From Deinococcus ruber (GTDB lineage: Bacteria; Deinococcota; Deinococci; Deinococcales; Deinococcaceae): a stretch of 64,000 nt of DNA. Shown piece by piece: positions 18,930-25,916 of the stretch. Within the stretch, counting starts at the first letter, position 1; every line of letters begins with the position of its first letter. The stretch lies in assembly GCF_014648095.1 (NCBI RefSeq), contig NZ_BMQL01000023.1, positions 25,392 to 89,391 of the forward strand, written 5' to 3'. Made by a program: the position numbers and the translations under genes. The notes under the pieces were generated by a model, which saw nothing but the letters and a program-made list of their open reading frames with translations, did no database searches and was not told where the DNA came from.

Positions 18930-20276
18930 TCAGCTTCCAATCGCTGGCCGGGCCTTTTGCAGTGCAAATGCCGTCTCCATCGCCGATCCGAGACCCAGAC
19001 ACAGGGCGTCGGTATGGGGTCTGGTCACGATCTGAAGGCCGACTGGGAGCCCACCCTCGCCGAATCCGGCATTGACCGAAAGGGCTGGCAGCCCCGTCAG
19101 GTTATGCGGCGACGAGCGCGTTCCCTCCACGGCCCCGTCGCCTCCCGTGAACGCCGGGTCTTCTTTCGGTGCCACCCAGGCGACGGCGGGCGAGATCAGG
19201 GCATCGACCGAACGAAACGCCTCCAGGAACTGGCGGGTCAACCAGCGTCGGAACTGCTGCGCCCGGACGTGGGTGACGGCAGGAACGGCGAAGCCCATCT
19301 CGATCTGCTGCCGGGTGATGTCCGCGTACTCGTCGGCGCGGCTCCCGATCCACTGAGCATGAATCGCCGCCGCCTCCGGGAGGAGAACTGCCAGGAGCGC
19401 GGCGTCAACCTGCTCCAGCCCTGGAACCTCGGTGCTCACGACCTCTGCTCCAGCGGCCCGCAGGGTGTCACAGGCAGCGTCGAAAACAGCCGTCACCTCC
19501 GGCTGCATGCCTGGCCCGCTGCGCTGGATGATCCCGAAGCGTTTGCCGTTCAGCGACACCTCCTGCTGGAACGGCTGGCCGGTCATGGCGCCGAGCAGCA
19601 GGGCGGCGTCGGCGCTGCTGCGTGCCAGTGGCCCGGCGTGATCGAGCGACCACGAGAGGGGAAACACGCCCTGTACGTCCACCAGCCCATACGTCGGTTT
19701 CAGACCCGCCAAGCCGCAGTAACTGGCTGGAATCCGGATCGAACCCCCGGTATCGGTGCCCACCGCCGCGAAGCACAGGCCCGCCGCCACGGCGGCCGCC
19801 GACCCACCGCTCGACGCGCCGGAGGTCCGTGCCGGGTCCCAGGGATTGTTCGACTGGCCGTAGTCAGGGTGCGGAACGCCCATGGCGAACTCCGAGCAGT
19901 TGGTCTTGCCCAGACTGACGGCCCCCGCCGCGTTCAGATGCCGCACGATGACCGCGTCGCGCTGCGGAATGTGACCGTGCAGAATGCGGGACGCGCAGGT
20001 GGTGCGAATGCCGGCCGTATCGATCAGGTCCTTGAGCGCAATGGGCACGCCGTGCAGCGGACCTCGGTCATGTCCAGCCCGCAGTTCCTGTTCGGCCAGC
20101 GCCGCCTGCCGGAGCGCTTGTTCCGCCGTGACGGTAATAAAGGCATTCAGCGCCGGGTCCAGCGCCTCGATCCGCTCCAGGCAGCGCCGGGTCACTTCGA
20201 CCGGGGAGAGCTGCCCGGAACGGTACAGCGCCCCGAGTTGAGCGACCCCGACAAAGAGCAGGTCTGCGTCATTCAT
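18930..20276 (-). CDS. amidase (amidase signature family)
   Basis: A 448-residue amidase-signature hydrolase. It has the catalytic Lys in [14 protein letters not shown], the Ser-rich signature [15 protein letters not shown] (cis-Ser) and the nucleophilic Ser in [16 protein letters not shown]. This Ser-cisSer-Lys triad hydrolyses C-N bonds of amides, ureas or biurets. The ATG at 20276 is preferred over an upstream extension because the family N-terminus starts there and it overlaps the end of the small upstream gene by eight bases. That partner resembles AtzG/GatC, so the pair may work like the AtzE-AtzG hydrolase complex. The substrate cannot be told from sequence alone; the Glu-tRNA amidotransferase GatA is unlikely because no GatB is present. 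Confidence 0.87.
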   Translation of the reverse strand: MNDADLLFVGVAQLGALYRSGQLSPVEVTRRCLERIEALDPALNAFITVTAEQALRQAALAEQELRAGHDRGPLHGVPIALKDLIDTAGIRTTCASRILHGHIPQRDAVIVRHLNAAGAVSLGKTNCSEFAMGVPHPDYGQSNNPWDPARTSGASSGGSAAAVAAGLCFAAVGTDTGGSIRIPASYCGLAGLKPTYGLVDVQGVFPLSWSLDHAGPLARSSADAALLLGAMTGQPFQQEVSLNGKRFGIIQRSGPGMQPEVTAVFDAACDTLRAAGAEVVSTEVPGLEQVDAALLAVLLPEAAAIHAQWIGSRADEYADITRQQIEMGFAVPAVTHVRAQQFRRWLTRQFLEAFRSVDALISPAVAWVAPKEDPAFTGGDGAVEGTRSSPHNLTGLPALSVNAGFGEGGLPVGLQIVTRPHTDALCLGLGSAMETAFALQKARPAIGS

Positions 20277-20466
20277 CCGGCGTCTCTGGCCAGGGCATGC
20301 CCAGCGGGCTGAGAACGCCAAGTTGCAGCGCGGCGATCCTGGCGTCTCCCTGAAAGATCGGCAGCAGACTCGGCAGGAGATCTGCCGTGCGCCCGGTCGA
20401 GAGATCCAGGCCCGCCAGGGAAGCCATCTGCTGGACGACGGCTGCTGTCAAAAGTCGCTCGGTCAC
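20269..20466 (-). CDS. AtzG-like small amidase partner (DUF4089-like)
   Basis: A 65-residue protein ending a few bases inside the amidase start. It has the size and helix-loop pattern of GatC-like AtzG proteins (LLTAAVVQQMASLAGLDL at the N-terminus, then GDARIAALQLG and a Pro-rich tail [11 protein letters not shown]). AtzG stabilises and helps place the active site of the AtzE amidase. The GTG at 20466 is chosen because a TATACT -10 box ends six bases before it, the leaderless pattern, and because the family length is about 65-70 residues. The upstream extension to 20550 has no supporting motif. The family call is by resemblance and moderate. Confidence 0.6.
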   Translation of the reverse strand: MTERLLTAAVVQQMASLAGLDLSTGRTADLLPSLLPIFQGDARIAALQLGVLSPLGMPWPETPDE

Positions 20467-20904
20467 ACCCTCAGTATACCGAGCGCCCCAAGCGCGTCCG
20501 GGAAGACGAGCAGACCAGTGGGGACGGATCTGCACTCTCAGGGACCGCATGAGCGTCGAAGCAGAATTTCCCGCTCCTCATTCATTCGGCAAAACGCGAC
20601 GGTGAAGAGGAATCGAGGCAGCGTCTGGAATGGCATGCCCCGCATATGCCTGATGGACGCGATCTGCTGGATGAATCCACTGTCGGCTCGGCTGAAATGA
20701 ACAACAGGTCAATTGAGGGTGGGCCCGTCCGGTACTCCCCAGAGCATCAGACATCTAGACCACGCGGCGGGTCAGGCCGCTTCCCCTGTCCATCCGGGAA
20801 TGAGACGTCGCCCGTTGACTCTTCGGGCGCGGCCTTGAGGTGGTTGAGCAATCCTTCCGACTCCGGTGCATCACGTTCAACTGTGAGTTCGGTCCGCGTT
20901 GCCG
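20467..20904. other. no recognisable gene
   Basis: About 440 bases between the amidase promoter and the 3' end of the replication initiator gene. Open frames here are antisense or GC-driven and lack family resemblance. Nothing else was recognised. Confidence 0.4.
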
Positions 20905-22299
20905 TCAGTCGGCGTTCAGAGCGTACAGCTGCTGGCGCAGCGACGCCACACACTCATCCTGGGTGCCTTCCGCCATCGAGCGCCGGACCATCGAGCGCAG
21001 CAGTTCCAGCGGCAACGCCCCAACTTCCAGCGCCTCGCGGATCATGTCGTACTGCCCGCCGGAGAAGCGCTTACCGAACGCGCCTTTGACCAGCAGGATG
21101 GTGTTCCTGATGCGCTCAGTCTGGGTCATCTGCGCCCACTTTTCACGCTCAGCAATGTCCGGATCGACCTCTACGCGCGGCAGGCTCAGCAGCACCGGCT
21201 GTTGCGGCGCACCTGCGGACACTTTGGCGTGTTCTCCGTCGGCGACCACGCGCGGACGGTAGTCGTCCGGCGCGCGAATGAAGGACACCAGGAAGCCCGG
21301 GCCGACCTTGCGTTTGCCCTGGGTCATCGTTTCTACTTCGTCGATGCGGGCGCGAACTGCGTCACTGCCGAACTTCGAGATGAGTTCCCGCGCCATCCGG
21401 GGCGCGACGCCGCTGAGCGTCAGCCGGTCGTACACCGCCGGGTCACTCACCTCAACGGCATGCGCGAACACGTAGGTGATGCTGGTGTTTACGCCGCGTC
21501 CGGCGTACTCGACGCTACTGAGGTAGCGCGTGCCCAGCAGTTCCTCATGTGCCGCCTCCAACGTGCGGCGAATCCGCGCGGGCGTCAGATCCAGAATCCG
21601 CGCCCGACGTCCCCAGGCGATCAGGTTCATCTGCAACACGTCCACCCGCCGGTCCGGCTGGCTTGGATCGATGCGGCTGCCGTCCAGCAGGCGGTAGAGC
21701 GTGCGGGCCGACGGCTGCTCCAGCGCAGAGAGCAGCTGCGCGTCCAGGGGCTTGATGTAACCGCGCCGCAGACTTTCGGCGATCGCGGTCGGCAGCACCA
21801 CGGTGATCCTGCTCTCGCGGTCGAATCCGCCGCCCGGTCCGGGTGTGTCGAAGACGATCTCGTGCAGATGCCGAAAGATCACCGTCTGGAAGCGTTTGCC
21901 GGTGTACCAGCCGCGCTCCACGTGGTAGTTGGTATGCGACAGCCGCATCAGCGACTCTTTCAGGCTCTTGTGATAGCGCCCGGAGGTGTCGAGACCCGCC
22001 CAGCGCAGGTAGCCGTTGGCGGTGTCGGATACCGCGTTGCTGGTTGGGCAGCCGGCTGCCAGGAACATGTTCTGGATGCCGATCATGATGTCGTTGTCGA
22101 TGCCGTGCGGAACCAGGTATTCCAGTGTGCCGACGCACTTGACCGACACCTGTTCGCCCGCTTCGGGGTACGCGTCCTCCCAGCCGTGCGTGTCCTTGCT
22201 GATGCGCGTCTGCATCGAGATCAGACTCAGCCGGGCCAGGTTCAGCTCATCGAACGGACGGGCCAGACCGGTCTTCTCCGAGCGGCGCTCCATGGTCAT
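20905..22299 (-). CDS. repA: plasmid replication initiator (RPA family)
   Basis: About 464 residues, resembling the replication initiator protein A family carried by Deinococcus plasmids and megaplasmids. Supporting segments are ERRSEKTGLARPFDELNLARL at the start, LEYLVPHGIDNDIMIGIQN, and a winged-helix-like part with SLKESLMRLSHTNYHVE. It should bind the iterons just upstream (22409-22857) and open the origin. The start is uncertain: ATG at 22299, ATG at 22293 and TTG at 22335 are all in frame and none has a Shine-Dalgarno. I chose 22299 because homology-like sequence begins there. No parA/parB genes lie beside it, unlike many large plasmids. Its gene and the iterons identify this window as a plasmid. 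Confidence 0.8.
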   Translation of the reverse strand: MTMERRSEKTGLARPFDELNLARLSLISMQTRISKDTHGWEDAYPEAGEQVSVKCVGTLEYLVPHGIDNDIMIGIQNMFLAAGCPTSNAVSDTANGYLRWAGLDTSGRYHKSLKESLMRLSHTNYHVERGWYTGKRFQTVIFRHLHEIVFDTPGPGGGFDRESRITVVLPTAIAESLRRGYIKPLDAQLLSALEQPSARTLYRLLDGSRIDPSQPDRRVDVLQMNLIAWGRRARILDLTPARIRRTLEAAHEELLGTRYLSSVEYAGRGVNTSITYVFAHAVEVSDPAVYDRLTLSGVAPRMARELISKFGSDAVRARIDEVETMTQGKRKVGPGFLVSFIRAPDDYRPRVVADGEHAKVSAGAPQQPVLLSLPRVEVDPDIAEREKWAQMTQTERIRNTILLVKGAFGKRFSGGQYDMIREALEVGALPLELLRSMVRRSMAEGTQDECVASLRQQLYALNAD

Positions 22300-22347
22300 G
22301 CTGTTGATGTTAATGTTTAATTCTTTAAAAGACAAAGAAAAAAAGAT

Positions 22348-22359
22348 GTTGTCAACAAC
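22348..22359. promoter_or_regulatory. inverted repeat upstream of repA
   Basis: GTTGTCAACAAC is a perfect inverted repeat (5-base arms, 2-base centre) inside an AT-rich, purine-rich stretch (22310-22360) between repA and the iterons. It could be a RepA autoregulatory operator, and the AT-rich stretch a DNA-unwinding element. It also contains TTGTCAACA, two mismatches from a DnaA box. These roles are inferred from position. Confidence 0.35.
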
Positions 22360-22408
22360 AAGGCGCTTTCAGAATGTGCGTGGTGGACGAGAAAAAAATA
22401 CCGAACGT

Positions 22409-22857
22409 GCCCAAGTGTCCGCAGGACGGAGGGTCCAATCTGCCGAAGTGTCCGCAGGAAAGGGCGTCGCAGGTGCCGAAGTGTCCAGAGTTCGTGTTCT
22501 GCACGCGCCAAAGTGTCCGCAGCCGCGGGTGTCTGAATGTGCCGAAGTGTCCGTAAGAAGCACGAACTGCCGATAAAGTGGCCTCCAGGCCGTGCTGGAC
22601 GGGCGGCACCGTTGAAACAGACCAAAGTGTCCGTTCTGCCGACATGCCAAAGTGTCCGCAGGTGAACGCATCCAGATGTGCCAAAGTGTCCGCAGGAGTC
22701 CACCAGCAACCAGACGACCCGCCTCTTCCCGTGCAGGACAGCTCGGAAGGTCTGTTCATGCCAAAGTGTCCGCAGACGTACGCCGCCCGTCACTTGCCAA
22801 AGTGTCCGCAGGGGCGCGACGGTCATTTCCTGCCCAGGTTGACCAAAGTGTCCGCAG
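22409..22857. repeat. iteron array, putative origin of replication
   Basis: Eleven direct repeats of the consensus GCCAAAGTGTCCGCAG, all in the same orientation, begin at 22409, 22442, 22475, 22507, 22541, 22620, 22646, 22680, 22760, 22796 and 22842. The first five are spaced 32-34 bases apart (about three helical turns); the later ones are looser. Copies 1, 2, 3 and 5 are degenerate and copies 4 and 7-11 are near perfect. The array lies directly upstream of the replication initiator, as in iteron-controlled plasmids, so RepA should bind here for initiation and copy control. Confidence 0.88.
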
Positions 22858-23051
22858 ACGACCGAGTGAGGTGGGCGACGTCGTTCCGCACGCAGCGTGG
22901 CTGCGATGGCTCGACGTCCCTCCATTGAAACGCCGCCCGGAATACGCCAGGCTGACAGCCGCCCTGAGAAGCACCTGGCCCGTCTCTATGCAATCTGGAA
23001 TGCGTTGTAGACGACTTCTTCTGGCGGCCGGGCATGGAGGAAGTCCAGTTA

Positions 23052-23184
23052 TTGATACCTGCATAAGTTGGTGACGCCTTTGCTCCCATAGAGCCATCGC
23101 GGAGGACAATCCAATGGCGTACGGGTCAGCATTACGAACAGCAAGTCAACAGGTCAAGCTGTCCCGAACTTATGCAGGTATCAA
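23052..23184. mobile_element. MITE family A, copy 1 (133 bp)
   Basis: The element has perfect 18-bp terminal inverted repeats (TTGATACCTGCATAAGTT at the left, its complement at the right) and is flanked by TA on both sides, the target duplication of IS630/Tc1-type transposases. It has no coding capacity. The right end falls inside the promoter region of the isomerase-like gene at 23229. Related copies lie at 59246-59323 and 61432-61529. Confidence 0.8.
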
Positions 23185-23215
23185 TAGCTCAGCCCACCCT
23201 CCGCGATGAGGGTGG

Positions 23216-23221
23216 TATAAC
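23216..23221 (+). promoter_or_regulatory. -10 box of isomerase-like gene
   Basis: TATAAC ends seven bases before the ATG at 23229, giving a leaderless transcript. It lies 32 bases past the end of the MITE, so any -35 contacts would involve sequence at the element's edge. Confidence 0.5.
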
Positions 23222-23228
23222 CCCATCC

Positions 23229-24089
23229 ATGCGTTTACACAGCTTCCGCCATCTGTGGGGAGTTTCCCTTCCATTGGAGCAGGCTGCCGAGCAATTTCGT
23301 CAGCAGGGCTACGCCGGTCTGGAGAACCACTTCGGCGATGCCCAGACCAGACGCCACGCCCGGTCTGTCCTGGCGGCCACCGGCATGCTCAACGTCGCGA
23401 TGGTCTTCACTCAGCCGCATCCGGTGGCTGGCCATACCGTACAGGCCCATCTGGACAGTTTGGCGCAGGGACTCGCCGAAGCCCTGGACACCGAGCCGGT
23501 GTGCGTCAATGTGCATGCAGGCTACGACGCCTGGGATGAGGCGGATACGCTGCGCTTCTTCGAGGGGGCCAGTCGCCTCGGTGCCCGGCTGAGCATTCCG
23601 GTGGGCTTCGAGACGCACCGGGGACGCTCGCTGAATACGCCGTGGCGCACCCTGATGGTGCTGGACCACTTCCCGGACGTGCGTCTCACGCTGGATCTCA
23701 GTCACTGGGTGCTGGTGTGCGAACGCCTGCCCGACGACCAGCAGACCGCCCTCCAGGCAGCAGCGCAGGCGTGTGTGCATCTGCATGCCCGCGTCGGCTC
23801 CGAGCAGGCACCGCAGCTCAATGACCCGCGAGCGCCGGAACACGCCCGGCTGGTGGCGTGGTTCGAAGCGCAGTGGCGGCGGGTCTGGCAGGCCCAGCAG
23901 GCACGAGGCGACGCCGTGTCGACCCTGACCCCGGAATTTGGGCCACCCGACTATCAGCCGACGCTGCCGTATACCGGCGCAGTGATCAGCGATCTGGCGG
24001 ACGTGTGTAACTGGATGCGCGACCGATTGGCCGACCGCTTTGCCCGCGCGGGTGCGTCTGCCGCCGCTGACATCTATACAGTAGGCTGA
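23229..24089 (+). CDS. TIM-barrel sugar phosphate isomerase/epimerase-like protein
   Basis: A 286-residue protein resembling the xylose-isomerase-like TIM barrel (AP endonuclease 2) family. Beta strands end in the usual metal-binding acidic or His residues: GYAGLENHFGD, VCVNVHAGYDAWDEAD, IPVGFETHRGRSLN, RLTLDLSHWVLVCE, CVHLHARVGSEQ and LTPEFGPPDY. Members isomerise or dehydrate sugars and inositols; the precise substrate is unknown. The ATG at 23229 is preferred to an earlier ATG inside the MITE because a TATAAC box lies just upstream. It may serve sugar catabolism together with the ABC transporter and oxidoreductase at 29.6-34.6 kb, although it is not in the same operon. Confidence 0.75.
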   Translation: MRLHSFRHLWGVSLPLEQAAEQFRQQGYAGLENHFGDAQTRRHARSVLAATGMLNVAMVFTQPHPVAGHTVQAHLDSLAQGLAEALDTEPVCVNVHAGYDAWDEADTLRFFEGASRLGARLSIPVGFETHRGRSLNTPWRTLMVLDHFPDVRLTLDLSHWVLVCERLPDDQQTALQAAAQACVHLHARVGSEQAPQLNDPRAPEHARLVAWFEAQWRRVWQAQQARGDAVSTLTPEFGPPDYQPTLPYTGAVISDLADVCNWMRDRLADRFARAGASAAADIYTVG

Positions 24090-24665
24090 GAAAGGAGAGA
24101 CGCCGCACGTCCTGGAAGAACAGCGGTCTTGCGCCGCAGGGAACGGCCTGTGTCGCGAGCCGCCGGAGGTTCTGCCGCCAATCTACCGTGTCACCTACAA
24201 TGCAGCGGTGATGCCGTCCCGAGGGGCTCTCACAGGGTCTGAACGTCACAGGGAACCATGTGGACATTGCCACAGCGGTCTTCCCGGCACACCCAGACAT
24301 TCGGCCCCTTCCCAGAGGAGCGGTCAGGACCGGAAGAAAGCAAGCCGCCGCCTGAACGGTCATAGGCAGCCCAGCAGGAACGCTGTGACAGGAAGAGCTC
24401 GGGGATCAGCGTATGTAGGGTGTCAGACGCAGGTTCGTTAGGGCACCGCTGATGACCGTGCTGACGGCGGGCGGGCACAACTTCTCGCCCAGGTAACTCA
24501 GGGTATACCCTCGTCCTGCCCTGACCGCCAACACGACCTGACCAGAGATGGAGCGGTTCTGGACGTTGTTCATGCTGGTAAAGAGCTGTTCCTGGGCAGG
24601 CAGACCACCTACCACAGTTCGGCGCTGGCTGCTGAGCTCGACGCTGTTCATCATCGCTGGACAGA
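24090..24665. other. no convincing gene
   Basis: About 575 bases with short open frames on both strands. One minus-strand frame (24406-24654) has a plausible composition but no family resemblance and no ribosome-binding site. I do not call it. Confidence 0.35.
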
Positions 24666-25001
24666 ATGGGGGGGGGCTACCAGGACGCTCAGGCCGTCTG
24701 GAACGCCAACGACCGCGGCTTGGACGCTGCTGTCATCGTCCGGCCCCACAGTGCCCAGGGCCTGGCCGGGAGGGACGCCCTGGACGAACGGCTGACCAGC
24801 GCCGTGCGCAGCGGCGGACACAGCCTGTGCGGCCTGAGCAATGTTGAGGGCGGACTGGTCATCGCCCTGAGCAGCATGAAAGGCATCAGCGTGAACACCG
24901 AGACGCGCCTCCTGCGCCCGGAACCTTGCCCTACCGTACCTGGGGCGAGGTATCCGGGGCGCTTTACCTGCCTAGCCTGGGCATCACCACCAGGGGTGTG
25001 A
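24666..25001 (+). pseudogene. remnant of FAD-linked oxidoreductase (berberine-bridge-like)
   Basis: A fragment matching the N-terminal FAD_binding_4 domain of BBE-like oxidoreductases: YQDAQAVWNANDRG, a strand AAVIVRPHSAQG, then SGGHSLCGLSNVEGGLVIAL followed by SSMKGISVNTETR. After about residue 85 the frame shifts; the sequence TWGEVSGALYLPSLGITTRGV appears in another frame. No C-terminal part exists. The usual nucleotide-binding residues are partly lost. This is a decayed leftover and makes no enzyme. Confidence 0.65.
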
Positions 25002-25364
25002 CGACCCAGGTATGAAGGTCAATCCGCTGCAGGATGGATGTTCCCAAAGGGTGGTGTTCAACAGATTGGAGGAGCTCCCGGGGTCCAGCACAGTGGTAGA
25101 GCCGATGCACACGGTAGGCGACCTGAGCGTCTTGCACAGGGGTGAATCAGCTCGCCTACCGACCGCTCCTGCCGAACCCTAGAGCTGGCACCGTGCCACC
25201 TCACCCGTGAACGTTCCAGCTGACGTTCGCAGGGAATTTTGACTGTCTGAAGGCAAGGCAGTACGACCGTTCTTGGCTTGATATGCGCGATCTGGAATGC
25301 ACTCAATTGCCGATCTGCTTCACTCAACCTCACAAAGGGGTATGCTACCATCCGCGAAGCCAAA
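25002..25364 (+). other. no gene; leader of bphO
   Basis: No recognisable coding sequence. The right end holds the putative bphO promoter: TATGCT at 25341-25346, 18 bases before the first ATG of bphO. No clear -35 box was found. Confidence 0.35.
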
Positions 25365-25916
25365 ATGATGATGTCACGCTTGAGAGAAGCCACCCGAGAT
25401 CAGCACCAAGCCGTCGAAGCCCTAATGCCGGTGATGCAACCTACCCTGACCACAGCGGATTACGCTCAGTTGCTGAGTCACCTGCACGCCGTTGTGCATC
25501 CGCTGGAAGCGCAGCTGCTGACGCTTGGTCTGCCGAATGTCTTCGATCTTCAGCGGCGCACCAAAGCCGCCCTGCTGCGCCGTGATCTGACATGGTTTCC
25601 AGCGGTTCCTACCCTACCTTCTGTGCCTGCGACACTCGCTGGGGTGGCCGAAGGACTCGGTGCGCTGTATGTCCTTGAAGGTGCCACGCTGGGAGGGCAG
25701 GTCATCTCGCGTCATCTCCATCACACGCTTGGACTCACTCCTGAGCGCGGGGGTGCTTATTTTTTCGGATACGGGTCTTCCACCCGCCAGATGTGGCAGA
25801 CGTTTAGCCACGCCATGAATCAGTGGGTACCGCAGGACGACCAACTCCGTGTCATCGCGGGAGCACACAGCACGTTCCAGCTGTTTGAACATCGTCTTCA
25901 GGAGCTCCTGTCATGA
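25365..25916 (+). CDS. bphO: haem oxygenase BphO
   Basis: A 183-residue haem oxygenase that opens haem to biliverdin IXalpha, the chromophore of the phytochrome encoded next. The haem-ligating His lies in MSRLREATRDQHQAVEAL, and the distal helix glycine region appears as LYVLEGATLGGQVISRHL. Three consecutive ATG codons (25365, 25368, 25371) are possible starts; the first is used. The stop overlaps the bphP start (ATGA), so the two are translationally coupled, as in other bphO-bphP operons. Context and motif agree. Confidence 0.92.
   Translation: MMMSRLREATRDQHQAVEALMPVMQPTLTTADYAQLLSHLHAVVHPLEAQLLTLGLPNVFDLQRRTKAALLRRDLTWFPAVPTLPSVPATLAGVAEGLGALYVLEGATLGGQVISRHLHHTLGLTPERGGAYFFGYGSSTRQMWQTFSHAMNQWVPQDDQLRVIAGAHSTFQLFEHRLQELLS

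Noticed and set aside
20646..21089. 147-codon plus-strand frame
   Set aside because: Half of it is antisense to repA and the rest lies in a featureless gap; composition only.
22409..22857. Possible CRISPR array
   Set aside because: The repeats are 15-16 bases, spacing is irregular (26-80 bases), there are no cas genes, and the array is directly upstream of a replication initiator; iterons fit much better.
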